From positions 1,757,535 through 1,821,534 of the forward strand of contig NC_031475.1 of assembly GCF_000006565.2 (NCBI RefSeq): DNA of 64,000 nt. Direction: 5' to 3'. Source of the DNA: Toxoplasma gondii ME49 (taxonomy: Eukaryota; Apicomplexa; Conoidasida; Eucoccidiorida; Sarcocystidae). Shown in pieces: positions 34,898-47,600 of the stretch. The notes beneath the pieces were generated by a model that was given only the letters and a program-made list of their open reading frames with translations, had not been told where the DNA came from and searched no databases. The translations under genes were made by a program, and so were the position numbers. The first letter of the stretch is position 1, and each line of letters opens with the position of its first letter.

Positions 34898-36256
34898 CTT
34901 TCTTTGCGAAAAGAGTGGACGAGATGGGAATATCGATTTGCGCCTCGTAGGTGCTCGCTAAAAGCGTTCCGTCTCTCATGAGCTGAAAGCCGCACCAGCA
35001 TACTCGTGGAAAAAAGTGGAAGATCTGCAGGTGTCGAGGGCGGCGCCTTGCGAGATACTCTACGAAGAGTCAAGACTGAGAGTCGGAAGCTCACGTGGCG
35101 AAAAAAAATTAACGGGAATGAACTATATACAGTGCAACTGCCGCCCTGTCTGCTCCGTCGTCCCCGCGAAAAGAGTGACAGTGCGACGCGTCGAAAAAAG
35201 TCTTGAAGCGAGCGAAGACGGAGACGGCGAGAAGGCGGCGCGAGCAAGCGAATTCCAAAAATGACGGAAACGGCTCTGGAAACGGACAGATCGGGAGCAG
35301 AGACGTTGGGGGTTCGGCGTCTCGAGCTTCTCCACGTATTTTAATGGCACGAGTGGCCTCTGACTCGAGCCTTCGCTCGCAAGGGAAGATGAAGCGGGGA
35401 ACGCGCTTTTTTGTCGCGTCTGTAGACAGTCGAAGTCGGGGGTTTCCTCGCGAGCCGAGAAGCAACTGAGGGATCCAGCACGGAGAACGCGACGCGAGGA
35501 AGATTACTTTGATCTCCCTTCACTACCGAAAAAGGGGAAAGAGCGGCTTCGTGAAAAACGACGTGACCCCCACTCAGAGTTCTGTCCGGTTCCCTCGTGA
35601 CAGCGCTCGGGGGTGACTCAAATCCGGCGCGGCGGTCAAGTGGCGTTTTCGCTAATTGGAGCACGATGTCTAGTTCGGCCCGGTCAGACGGTATCAGGAC
35701 TTTGCCCGGAGTCAAATAGAAGTGGTAGGGAGATTTTCTTACGGAAACAGCAAAAATAGGCGTCGCCACAAGGCCTGCAACAAACGTGTTCAAACGGTCT
35801 CCGCTCGTGCACCGGGCACCGCGGCGCCCGGAAGATGCTGTTCGCGAACAACGCGATTGAGGACGACGCGGTACGGGCGCTTAACCGACTGGAAATGGAG
35901 AAGGGAAGAAGTTCGGAAGAATAAAAGGCTCAGCGAAAAGAGAAACTGGAGAAAACAGGGTCAACATGCGGGCCAAGCGGACCCGCGCGAACCCGACAAG
36001 CAGGAGCAAGACACGGAGAGTCTTGTGCGCGTCCTGGGACAGCCAGACGAGGTGACGCCTTTGGCACCGGTTCCTGCAAACGGCGTTTTCCGAATTATAT
36101 TGAGTCTCGCATGTTTTTGTTGACGTGAAAGTGCCTCACCTGAGGCCTCCGCTGGCGACTTGCGCGCGTGAAGGACAAGAAGCCCTGCCCGACTCAAAAA
36201 CGCGACTTCGAGCACTTGCCACGTGAGCGCGCAACAGTCCCCAGGTGTACAGACAC
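34898..36256 (-). CDS. partial gene model with an MSP(VAP)-like segment
   Basis: Three exon-like blocks are visible. Block 36256-36140 ends at a GTGAGG donor and joins in phase to a block starting at 35774. The joined frame contains LLVLHARKSPAEASG then TPIFAVSVRKSPYHFYLTPG and KVLIPSDRAELDIVLQL. This resembles the second half of a major-sperm-protein (VAP) domain, where the family reads roughly 'VaFKVKTT.P..Y.V.P..G.I.P....V.V.LQ'. A further block at 35024-34898 (FQLMRDGTLLASTYEAQIDI) has a CTGCAG acceptor and a GTAAGT donor. The 3' limit of the middle block, the start codon and the stop are all unresolved. If real, a role in ER contact or adaptor binding would be the family expectation. The resemblance is weak. 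Confidence 0.4.
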
Positions 36257-36257
36257 C
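36244..36257. repeat. dispersed palindrome GGTGTACAGACACC
   Basis: Lies at the 5' boundary of the MSP-like exon block. One of three copies in the window with the ACAG centre. Confidence 0.8.
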
Positions 36258-37745
36258 TGAAATGCGGCCGCGGACCCAGCCAAGCGTATCCCCGGTATGG
36301 CGCGTTTGAGTAAATCCTTTCTTGAGTGTGGCTAGACGAATCGAGGAGTTTTCGCGGCAGAAATGTGGCTTTTGTTCGTGGCAGTCTCGCGAAGTCCTTC
36401 GTGCGAGTCCGAAGAGGCGAAACGCGAACGAAATGCGGCAGAACGCGGCTTTGGTGCCTTTTCTGGTCGGGGAAGCCAAGTCTCGGCGGGATCCTCGACT
36501 CAGAGGAACGCACTGACTGAAGGGTGCCATTGCGGAATTGCGCGTTCCAGCGTCGATCGCGAAGTTCCAACCTAGCCAGGTAGGACGTCAGAAAGACGGC
36601 AATTCGTTTTGTTTCGCAGGAGACGCGGACCGAGGGAGGCAGACCCACATCCATACAGTTTTACTCGGTGGGGGTTGCCGTTAAACTGGCGCGGCAAAAG
36701 TAAGAACGCGGAAAAGGCCACAGCTCCTCGCTGGCACGAAGTTTTCACGGGATGTGCAAAATCTAAGGTACTGCCCAAGGGAGCACGTCGACTCTTTCAA
36801 AGTCGGGGGAGTTCGGTGCAGCAAAGGCGGGTAACTTCGGAAGTACTGTCTAGACTAGGTTCCGCAAAGTTTCCTCAGTTAGGTGTTGAAAGGAAGGGAA
36901 AAAAGAGCTTGGGACGAGCGCTGCGGCGAAGAAAGCGGAAAATGCGGGTACCTAGGGTATCTACCGAAACAAAGAGTCTGGGTAATATAGATCGGGTGTC
37001 TGTTTGCTACTGCACTCTGACGCAGTTGAGATGGACATACTGAAGGCTTCAAACGAACTTTTTCGTTCTGTAGACTCAGATGAATACCAAATGCAGCTTC
37101 CAGGAATAAGACCAGACGCTTAAAGAACTCAGAAGCGAACAGAAGACACTTCACTACAAAGTCAAACCCAAATGATGTAGTGGGCCTTCGCCTGACGAGC
37201 GAAGGAATGACTCCGTACACGGTCATCACCTTGCTCCAAGGAAACCCCACATAACGTTTTAGTTTCAACACATGTGTCTACTAAGCGAATGTGTTCCTAA
37301 CTGTCTGCGTGTAAGTTTGCATGCATCTGCGTGAGTCTGCAAATCCATGCACTTCACAAGAGGCGTCAAATGAGGCCAGCCATCGGTTCTCTGTCAGATT
37401 CACTACACGGAAGTGAACATAGTACTCAGGATCCTGAATATTCGACTCCACTTATGGGATACAGTCCCAAGATCTTTATCATTGCTGTCCACCGCCATCC
37501 ACCTGGAGTGTTTAAGACAGCTAAAAGTCACTGCCTGGACCAATTTTGCCGACACTGAGATCGGGGAAACTCGCATTTCCTCTTATAAACGCTCTCTGGC
37601 ACGCTTCCGTCAGCAAACGATCATTCAGCACGTACTTTTCCATCAGAGAGAGGGAAAGCGAATCGCACACATACAGTATATATATATATATATACATGAA
37701 TGTGAGGTATGTATGCATCGATCGACATCCCTAGAGGTGCCTGTA
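36257..37745. other. region between the MSP-like gene and JMJD6
   Basis: It probably holds the 5' part of the MSP-like gene and the downstream flank of JMJD6. The 36770-37300 part differs in texture from its neighbours, with lower GC and no repeats, but I see no coding or RNA signature in it. Confidence 0.4.
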
Positions 37746-38043
37746 TGTATACGTGGCACCGTGTTCTCTCTATTGAGAAACTGAGAGCCGAGTTGAGAAT
37801 CACTTTGTCTTGTTCATCTCCTCTACGACAGTCCATGCATTTTGTTGGTTGCGCGGAAGCAAGTTCAAATATGTGTAGCAGTTTGTGAAAGCTTCGCCAC
37901 CCAAAAGCTTTGACGAAGTCTAAATCGGCAGGTCCACTCGCTTGTTCATCCCCACTACGCAGTTGTGTTTCCTCTTGTTCGAAGAGCGTCTGACGACTGT
38001 TCATGCAGCGGTGGCTTTAGCGTGGACGTGCGTCCTGACAAGA
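37746..38043 (+). repeat. 298-base inverted duplication, copy A
   Basis: This 298-base segment reappears in reverse complement at 39156-39453 with no difference that I can see. It starts 95 bases past the JMJD6 stop and so lies in its presumed 3' UTR. The sequence continues normally on both sides, so A looks like the original copy. Confidence 0.9.
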
Positions 38044-38138
38044 GTGGAAGTGCACCTCTCGGACTTGGAGGCGCGTTTGCACCCAGAAGTAAAACCGGAA
38101 TGACTCGTGAGTGAGTGTAGTTACACTGCACATATGGA

Positions 38139-41100
38139 TTATTCCGAGGTGAGAAGGCGTGATTTTTTGGCGTTTTGCTCCTGAGCAGCAGAGCCGAGAG
38201 CGCTCGTCTCCCCCGTGTTTCTGCCGTTCCCCTCGACGCCTTTCTCAGTGCCGGCACTCGCGAGGTTGCGTCCAGCCTCATTTTCTCCAGTTCTCCTCTT
38301 TAGAGTTTTCTGAGCTCCACATGCTGCGTCGCTCTTCTCTCTACCGTCGGCCTGCTCGTCGCTTTCGTTGTCATCTTCGCTGGTCTCGCTGTCTGTCGAC
38401 CCCGCTGCTCCTGGAGAGTTTGTCCCGTTCGTCTCCGGTGGCCTGGCGAGGTGTACAGACACCCCACTTCTCTCTGCATCCGCCGAGCCCCCTGCCCCGT
38501 CTTCCTTCTTTCCATCCGCGTCTGAGGAACGGGCACTCTGCGCCGTGGAGAGGAAAACATCACCGCTTCTATCTTCGAAAGATACAGACGTCACACGAGC
38601 CCCAGACGTTGCAGGAGAGCAGACCGAGAGCAGCTGTCTCCGTCGCTGCAGCAAGACGGCGTTGGTCTTTGCGTAAAGGTTCCAGGTGTCAGCGTCGACG
38701 CCTTCCCTCATCTTCGCCACTTTCTTCGAGATCTCTTCCAACTCGTCTTCGTCGTCGGAAGATTCGCTGTCGCTGCTGCTGCTCGAGCTACTCGACGAGC
38801 TGGATTCAGACACATATGCGCCTCTTTGGGTTTGCATGCGACAAAACTTCCCGTCGCGAACCTCCCAGCCGTCCAAGCTGAAAAAACAACGCACAAAACG
38901 TCTCGTGCCTGTACACCCCCGCTTTCTCCGTTTCTGTCTCGATGTGACGCTCCATAACACACCGCTGGTCTGTTGGTTCCTCCCTCTCCCACCTATTTTT
39001 CTCGGTCTCCTTCTCGCGTCCTCTTCGCCTTCTACTCTCCAACTTCTCCTTTACCCCCGGATTCTGCGCGCCGTGTTCTGTCTCTTTCCAGCTGAGATTC
39101 GTGTGTTGGCAGCTCTCCCCCCTCTCTCTCTCCCCNNNNNNNNNNNNNNNNNNNNTCTTGTCAGGACGCACGTCCACGCTAAAGCCACCGCTGCATGAAC
39201 AGTCGTCAGACGCTCTTCGAACAAGAGGAAACACAACTGCGTAGTGGGGATGAACAAGCGAGTGGACCTGCCGATTTAGACTTCGTCAAAGCTTTTGGGT
39301 GGCGAAGCTTTCACAAACTGCTACACATATTTGAACTTGCTTCCGCGCAACCAACAAAATGCATGGACTGTCGTAGAGGAGATGAACAAGACAAAGTGAT
39401 TCTCAACTCGGCTCTCAGTTTCTCAATAGAGAGAACACGGTGCCACGTATACACCCTTGTCTCTCTCTCCCCCCCCCTCTCTCTCTCTCCCCCCCCTCTC
39501 TCTCTCTCTCTCCCCTCTCTCTCTCTCCCTCTCTCTCCGTCTTTTGCTTCTTTTCTGCAGCACCGCAGTTTTCGCCCTCGCCTACGCGTCGCAGTCGTCG
39601 AGAACGCCCAAACCAACCGACTCGGGGAAGAAGCGGCGAAAGCGCTCTTTCCACAAGACGGCGTATCTCCTCCGACCCCTGCGCGTGCTCCTCCACGCCG
39701 GAGTGAGGAAAGAGAAGGAAACAAAGTTCTGTGTGCATGCGACGCAGTCCGTCAAATTCAAAACTGCATGCCACCAGCCTCCCGGTACGTAGATCACTTC
39801 GCCCGGCTTCTGAAGGCACTGAAGGAGAACCGAGGACGCAGCCGCAACACACCTGTGCCCGGTGAGGAGCAAAGAGAGCAACAAGGGGGCCGAGGCAGGC
39901 TCGAGAATGGCAAGAGAGAAGCAAAGGCCATGGAAGCTGAAAAAAGGAGATGGAGAGAAGTGCCTTCTGTGTGGGGTGAAGGCAAGAAACGACATGGGAG
40001 ACGCGTTGAGATCGTTTATCTAATTCGACGCACCGAGGGCGGCACTCTCAGATGACCTCTCTGGACTTCCTTTGACGACAACGGATTTGATATAGGTTTA
40101 CTTATCCTCCTTTCTCCCCTTCAGTCTCGTTATTGTCGGTCATCCGTGATCCAGAACTGTATCATGGAATAGATATTATGATATTCAAGGTCCTGCGCAT
40201 GTATTCTGAGGGACAACAACGTACCTCGTAGATAGGAACGTCCGGATACTTCTCTCGAATACGCGGCAGAAGAAAGTCGAACCACATAATAGCTTCGTCG
40301 TCTTCTCCTCGTTTCAAGAGGTGCTTGGCTTTCACTACATGGCGCGGCACTGCAGGAGGAAAGAGCGCCCACCTGCGGAGACAGAAAAAGCAGAAGAAAA
40401 TCAGGCGCGGAAAGGAGATCGGCCTCGAAGCGGTCGCGTCCCCCCTACGCGTTTTGTTGCTTTTTTTCGGCGACACGCAGCTTACCAAGCGTGAGAGTTC
40501 ACAGGCGTCCATACGCAGAAGCTGTTTTCTAATGTAACATTCCTTTCCGCCATTATGTTTCCTTTCCTCAGCTTCTGCCCCATCTTTTGGAGTGTGTACA
40601 CAGCGGGAGAGCGAGGGCGGGGCACAAACTTGTGCGATTCTACGCAGCGACAAGATCTCTTCGAGCAAAGAAGTTCTACCGGCTGTCCAAGTAGCTACAG
40701 AGAGTTCTGCTTTCAAAGCTTTAAACAGTGATTCGCCGACTTCTCCCTTCTCCAGATTTACCTCTTCACGCCGTGAGTCACAGCATTCCACGCAGCAGTC
40801 CCAAGAGGGTCGACATGCACCGTCGTGCCGCTTCGCTTCGGGCCAATGCAAAACCACCGGTGTCTGCAGTGTACATACAGCCGGTACAGCAACCGGGGGC
40901 AAGACCGGAACAAATGGTAATCATTAGGAAAAGAAGCAAGAGAGAGGGAATGATTAAACGAGAGAGCGGCAACAACAAGCAAGAGCATACGCAAAGGAAA
41001 GAGGATAGGCAAAAGAGAGAGGACAAGCAAACGAAAGAGCGATGGAGCGGAGACACAGAATCCCTTGTCACTGTTTTGGAAACGAAAGCACTCAGGCGTG

Positions 41101-43034
41101 ACCCACTCGAGGACGGAAACTGGTTTAGATCTTGAAGGTAATATTTGTTTTCCCGCTCCGAGTTATACGGTGCTTCTTTCATGACCATGTGAACGGCATT
41201 ACGTATCATGGTATCCAACAAGTATTTGAAGAACCGTCTTCTATGCGTACAAACTATACAAATACCAAAGAACCGGGGGGGGAAAGAGTGGAATAGGCGA
41301 GAAAAAACGGAGCTCGCACAAGCGAATGCTTCCGCGTCCACGGAAACATACACCAAGGCGAACTGAGAATCGCTGGATAAGCGTGTCTCTCTTCTCTCCT
41401 TGCGGTCTTCTCTTCCCCTCTTCTTTCATGCCTACGGGGGTCGTCTTTCCTCGCCGACGATTGCATGCAAATCCATAGGAAAGACTTCGGGCACAGTCCA
41501 GTCGTCCAGCAGACCGCTGAAAGAAAGACACAGAAGGAGGCGCACCTTGCGAAAGAGCAGACTATGGGATTGAATACTTTGTACATACCCCACAGAACCA
41601 TCGAGTATCTTCTTCCAACACATATTTCATTCATAAATGCGCATGCGTGATGGGCATATGCACCTGCAGACCGTCGCATGCACGCGGAAGAACGCAGCTG
41701 CTCTAACAAACGCACAGGCACAAACAGAAGCAGACACGAGATCCTTCTGGTACACAGAAGAAGAAGCCCTAAAGCGATTTGCTGCCTGTGGCCTCAAGTA
41801 TTCGAAAAACTCTCACGCGCGCAAAGCCGCAGTGGACATGCAAGAAGTCAAAAACGTGGACTGCTGCGTCGCCGACGAGAACACACGCCTTTGTTTCAAG
41901 CAGCTACGACATAAAATAGAACTGCACTCGACTTGAGAACTCGTCGCACCTACCAGGTGTCTGCTCTCTCCTCGACAGCGGACTCGAACAGATACAAAGG
42001 CGAATCGTCGCGCTGATTCTCCATGTAGTCGATGAAATACTTCTGCAAAGTGCATGCGAAAGAAGAAAGGCAGACACAGAAAATGGAGGAGAAAAGAGGA
42101 CGCAGGTGCAGCGAAGGCGGTAGAGCCGCAGAAAAAGAAAGACGCGAGCGAAAGAAAGCAGAGATAAGCATACATATACATATATGAATATATATATATA
42201 TATATTTATTTATATATTTATATTTATATTTTTATATATTTATATTTTTATAGTTATATTTATGTATTTATATTTATATATTTATATGCCTGTGTGACGT
42301 GTTTATGTGGACTCAAACGTGGGCACGGAGACATCCTCAAGAGATCGCTTGTCCGCGTGAGCGCAGCCGTATGAGAAGCATATCTGTCCAGACTTCTCTT
42401 CTTGGCAGTGCGGAGCGATGTCGCAAGAGGTGTAGAACAGGACACAGCAACGCGAAAAATCTGCAGAAGTCTCTGTAATGCCAACAGAGAAGTCAACGAA
42501 AGAGAGATAGAAAGGTTTGTACTCTGTTCAAGTTCCTAGGATACCTTCAGGGTTTCCGCCTTCACAAAAAGACCATTTTTACCATTTTCATTCGGATTTT
42601 TTCGCCGTCGTCCTTCTCGCCGACTTTGAACCGCGCAGAGCGAAATCTGCGCTCAAGTTCGCGAGGCTCCCAACGGTGCATGGCGGGCCAGTCGTCCATC
42701 CATCCACACAGGAGCACGGGTTTACAAGGAATTTCGAATTTCTCTACAAAGTCTGCAGGAAAAGGCGAGGAAACCCAGCAAAAGAGACGCCAATGCATGC
42801 AAAGAAGGAAGCACCAAAGAGCTTACCCAAAAAACAAAAAGCGAGAGCCTCAGAGTTTTAATAAGAGACAGGGGAGCTATCCGGGCAAGAAGGCGAAGAG
42901 GTGAAAGGAGAGATGTATGATTCGGAAGAAAGGCACAGAACCAAGTACGCATTCCACATTCACCGACAGACGGTCTACGCTTAACATTTGAGTCGGCTGT
43001 CAACAGAAATCTCAGTGCCCCCTCCATATGCATA

Positions 43035-43070
<36 letters not shown>

Positions 43071-44672
43071 CATACAGAGCCATGTATTCTGAAGGTTAAT
43101 GCATATACATCCACGAATAATTGTACAGGTACTATGTTGCTATATGCATGTTCATCTACGAATTTATATATATGTATATATATGACGTAGGCAAGTGTAT
43201 ATCCATCCATGAAAGTGAGTATGCGTATGCAGGTGTGGAGGAAACTGTGGTTGGGAAGCGAGTTTCAGCATGCCGTTCTGGCCTTCTCCGTTCGATGGAA
43301 GGTGTACGAGGGAAAACGAACGTGTTTCCCTGTTTTCGTCGCGCCGCAGATCCATTCCTCAGTCTCGCATCACAACATGTTTTTGATTTGTTATAAAGCG
43401 CCTTTTCTCTGTCGAGAGCGGAGAAGCGCCGACACAGGTGAAGACTGCTGTCCAAAGAGCCAGGGACACAGGAGGAGTTCTGTGTGAGGTCACCGATCTG
43501 TTCGCGGAATTCTACCTTTCAAGGTCGTCTCGCTTTTGTAGATACGCGGGAGAGTCTCTTTGATGTGGAACGAGTCCTCGCAAATCGTCGAGGAGACATA
43601 GTTGTACTTGCCCCATTCCGATGGGCCAATGTCTTTTCTGAAGAAGAGACACAGTGAGCAAGCGAGACGGCAGCAGCAAGTCACGACGGCAAAGAAAAAA
43701 GCGTGGACGAGCGCACAGCGACAAGAGAGGAAGGAAAACGAACAAGACAGTGTGAGCGAAGAGAGGGGAAAAGTATTGCAATTCCCTTCATGTCTCTCTG
43801 AGAAGCGTACCTGTGATATTTCTTAGCACGGCGAACACGATCTGCCGTCTTTTTGTGGCGAAAGAATTCTCCACTCGGTCCGTAGTAAGTGTATCCAGAG
43901 CGACTTCTGAGAAGCGATCGGTCCGGCTGTGCAGCCGCGGCGCTCTCTGCAGAAACGAGAAGAACAAGAAGATACAAGAGACTAGGAAATTGGACAGAGT
44001 AACACAGGAAAACACGAGGCAGATCCGCGTAGTGAGAGCAAACGAGACGGACAGAGAAAGACACAAAGAAAGACACAAAGAAAGACACAAAGAAGGAACC
44101 AGACACGTACATTGAAATTCCAGTCACTGAGAAAGCACAATGCAGTCATTCTGGACAAAGATCTGTTACCTGCACAGTTACATGTGCGAAAAAGAATGTC
44201 AGGATGCTTACATGTACACTTTTTAACTGATGCATATAGTTATGCGTAGTAGAGGTACATGCATGCATACATACATATGTGAGGAAGAGACTAGAGGTGG
44301 AATCGATGACTTTGGCCTTCGTATGGAGTCGATGTTCGTATGGAAGTCCTTCTGGAAAGAAAATAAGATTTTTGCTAGCATGTGTTTCTTTGCCAACATC
44401 CACCGGGGTGGAAATGAAAACTGCCGAAACTTGCGTTCGAGAAGAGCCGCCACGACGAGTGGGAGGAAACAGAGACGCGAGGCAACCGAATGCGACGGCG
44501 AGAAAAGAAAAGAGACAGGAAGCCAAGAAGAGAGAGAACAAACCACACAAGAGGATACAAAAGACCTACGAGGTGATTTCTCATTCGCTGTCGGTTTCTC
44601 GCGAGACCCGGGGGAGGTCGCGGCGCCTGAAGGGACGGCAGCTGTCGCGGCCGCGAGAGCCTGTCCTGACAT
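38139..44672 (-). CDS. JMJD6: JMJD6-type JmjC oxygenase
   Basis: Ten exons (44672-44570, 43946-43811, 43637-43516, 42752-42583, 42042-41954, 41516-41436, 40863-40762, 40372-40225, 39818-39586, 38877-38139) join in phase to give 640 residues. The order follows animal JMJD6: [57 protein letters not shown], then [18 protein letters not shown]. The Fe(II) ligands are H250, D252 and H334. K267, T346 and N348 sit where animal JMJD6 contacts 2-oxoglutarate. After the JmjC domain comes a run of 11 serines, then an acidic [11 protein letters not shown] stretch and a long disordered tail; animal JMJD6 also has a poly-Ser tail. Family role: lysyl 5-hydroxylation of splicing factors, with arginine demethylation debated; nuclear. 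The last intron carries an assembly gap and an inverted duplication, so that intron's sequence is doubtful although the splice phase is intact. Confidence 0.93.
38450..38463. repeat. dispersed palindrome GGTGTACAGACACC
   Basis: Lies in the last exon of JMJD6. On the coding strand it reads as part of GVSVHLA. Confidence 0.85.
39136..39155. other. assembly gap (20 N)
   Basis: A run of 20 N in the last JMJD6 intron. CT-rich simple sequence lies on its left and copy B of the inverted duplication abuts its right edge. Confidence 0.98.
39156..39453 (-). repeat. 298-base inverted duplication, copy B
   Basis: Reverse complement of 37746-38043. It begins at the first base after the N gap and ends at a CT-rich microsatellite (39460-39540), so it sits between two CT-rich tracts of one intron. 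This arrangement suggests a misjoined contig more than a biological insertion. Confidence 0.9.
42178..42292. repeat. TATA/TATTTA microsatellite in a JMJD6 intron
   Basis: Alternating TA followed by TTTATAT units, in the intron between the exons at 42752-42583 and 42042-41954. Confidence 0.85.
43036..43070. repeat. TA dinucleotide microsatellite in a JMJD6 intron
   Basis: Pure TA run between the exons at 43637-43516 and 42752-42583. Confidence 0.85.
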
Positions 44673-47600
44673 TTTCTTTTTTGAAGTTTGAACGAAAGAA
44701 GTGAGAACCCAGAAACGCCGCCGGTTTCTACTCGCCAGCAAGACGCGGGATCATCAGAGTAGCACCAGCCGTACAGACAGCTGCGCGCAAGCTGGAAGAA
44801 ATGAGGACGAGGCCGGGGGCCGATCAGCGAGCAGGGCGATGTCGCTCTCTCTAAAGAAACGGCTGAAAAAAATCTCTTCCACAAGTGCTCGCTCCCCGAA
44901 TCCATCCAGACAGGGTACAAAAAAGGTGAGTGGCGAAGCCGGCTGAGACAGTGGAACTAACTCTCCCGCATTTCTCTATATCACGTTGAGTAGTACTTTG
45001 AATCCAGAGACGGCAAGAGGCCTTCGAAAAAGACAAGAAAGTCTCGAAATTGTTGACTCCAGACGAAAAGCTAAACATCGATCCAAAAGGATCCGGCGGC
45101 GACTTTCAAAATTCCGTGTTCGTCAGAACTCGTTCATGTCTGCTGGCGCCACTGTAACTAGTGCGTCGCACTTCCAAGGCCTGGCGGCTTCCCCACATTC
45201 CCTGAGTCCTTTGCGCCGTTCTTTGCAGAAAGATTCTTCCCTCCTGACGCCTATCCTGCAGCCCGCCGGACAAGAAGTCGCTTCTTCTCTACGGTTTGAT
45301 TTTTCTCGCCGGTTATCCAGCGTCGAAGAGAAAGAAGCCAACAGGGGCAAGGTGAGAAGAGAGCAGGCGTATGGAGGCAGTCTGGCGGCAATAGGCGGGA
45401 GAAGTTCCAAAAGTAAAATCCGGAAGCAACAACACGGTCGGTCTTCGTAGCGAACAGGTCTTTCTCTCGGCGTCCGTTCGAGTTTACATACACCACTCAG
45501 GGGCAAAGTTTCGGGGCGAGGGCCAGCTTGCGCGAGTCCGTCCGCAGCAGAAAAACGGCAAGATTCCCCGGTACTTGCTGAAGCGAGTCTTTTTAATTGG
45601 AATGTCCCACGCAATTGACTACGAAAAGGTGTAATGGTTGGCGTAAAACGACTTGGACAGATCTCGATTCCTTAGTTCACTCGAGAATCCCCCACCCCCC
45701 AGAACAGACGCAAATTCGTCGACGGCTGAGGAGGTCTTTCGTACAACCGCCTCGTCGACTCTTCGCGGAATCAGCCCGCGTCGTGAGATGCAAAGATCAG
45801 CTGAACTTCTAGACAGCTGAAATGTTTAGATGCTCTGTTTCCCTGCGTCCAACCTGTGCATGTTTCCCTCAGCTGACCACCGCGACGAGTGTCTGTGGTA
45901 CGTATGCATGCACCTTTGAACTGGCAGCCTCGATTTCTCCCGGACCGCAAGTCGGAAAGTGAGAAAGCGCTCCAGTCATATGTTAATGTCGCCGAAGAAG
46001 CACCCAGTGTGTTTTGAAAAAAACGGCAAACTCGTCAGACTGAAGAGAAACGCAGGGTGTGAAAGGCTTGTCAACTACGTCATCGGGTCGATGATGGAAG
46101 TCGTCCCGAATCCGTCGTTTCCTCCCAAGTCAACAGTTCTGCCCGTGTTGTCCTTCTATGTTTCCAAGCTGATCACCAACACAGTTAACTCCCCTGAAGC
46201 ATTTTTCCCCACGAGACCAGAGCGTTCCGTATAGATGCAGTGAAAAAAAAACGTGCAGCCGCAATGGAAAAAAACGCCACTGTGTCAATACTGTAACAGA
46301 AATTCAGCTCACAAGTACGAATACGGAGAGAACTAAAAAAGCGTTGTCGAGGTCGCTCCGAACGTTTGCGTCGGTGAAACAGAGTCATGGAACTGACCGA
46401 CACTCAAGGGCATATACGTTGCTTATCGTGAAAGGATGTTCTGCATTCTAGAGCTCCGGAGACGCATCTTCGCGTCTGTCCGACATAGTTGATGTTTTCA
46501 AATTCAAGGTATAATACTCCTCTACATAACACTACATCGCCATATAGATGTGTTTTATAGTTTCCCTCGAACCAGCATGTTTTGAAGTAAGCATTACGTA
46601 CAGTTTCGTAGTTTGCTTGGAGTCTGGTAGTGAACTCTCTTCGTTTTACGTTTGTGTGTACTCCGAGAGGTGTGTACCTAAGCACCGCAGAACGCTGTAG
46701 AGGCACTCCATTGGCTTCTCGTCATTTCCATAACGCCGCTGCATAAGCTCGTCATGCGCTTCTTCGAGGGAAGTCTATAAAGCTTTAATTTACATACCAG
46801 CAAAGAGGATGAGTCAGTGTACGCGTCCTCTTATCGGAGTTACCGCTGAGACCATCGGTTTCCGAGTCATGTGACACCGCTTTACGGAGTTGTAACGTGG
46901 TGAAGCAGATCACAAAGCTATCGGTGGGTATTGGTGATAGTTTCCTGCTGACTGGGAAAAGAAACACACACCGGTGGATCACCGGCTGTCGTTCCTCTGT
47001 GGTGTTTCTCGCTGTGTTCTGATACGAATCTGGAACCACCCAAAGCCCATTTACCGAAACGTGGAACTTGTAGTGGGTAGGCAGCAGGATTTGTCTGCAA
47101 GTCCACTTAGGTGTCAGCGCTATCCTTCACTAGAACCTTTCCCGTATGAAAACAAAGGCACGTTACCCCGTCAGCCGCTGTGTGGTTGATCTGAGTGTCT
47201 GAGAGGAGTGACCGTTGGACTCGCCTGTCGTAGCAGTGTGTTCTTCCATGGCAGAAGCGAACGTCATGAACATAATTTATTTTGACAAGTGCGGACGAGG
47301 CTTGTGAAGCGTAGTCGCCGTAAACCCTGGTGTCCCTCCGAGGCGTTGCTCCCTCTGAAGCCAGATGAGTGCCATTTGCCACCTCATCTCCATCACTGTC
47401 ACTGTATTGCACCATGGGGCTTCACCAGATATTATGAATTTTCAAAGTGGAACGTTACATCACTGACTGATTTGTTAAACCTTTTAGTGAGGCCCGAGAA
47501 ACAAGAAGGTGCCGGGAGCACTGACTGCATATATGGCCAAGACGCGTGAGTCCCCATACGACAGACACGCCATTCCCCATTCTGCTGATTTCTTGACTCG

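Noticed and set aside
39195..40055. 286-codon plus-strand open frame
   Set aside because: It crosses the inverted-duplication copy, the CT microsatellite and the antisense of a JMJD6 exon. It is a composite artefact.
44986..45450. 154-codon plus-strand frame upstream of JMJD6
   Set aside because: It starts at a non-ATG codon, is Ser/Arg-rich without motifs, and lies in the presumed JMJD6 promoter region.
46404..46706. Possible mitochondrial DNA insertion (NUMT) in the 46-48 kb AT-richer region
   Set aside because: Such insertions are common in this lineage, but I could not recognise cob, cox1, cox3 or rRNA fragments here. A BLAST against the mitochondrial sequence blocks would decide.
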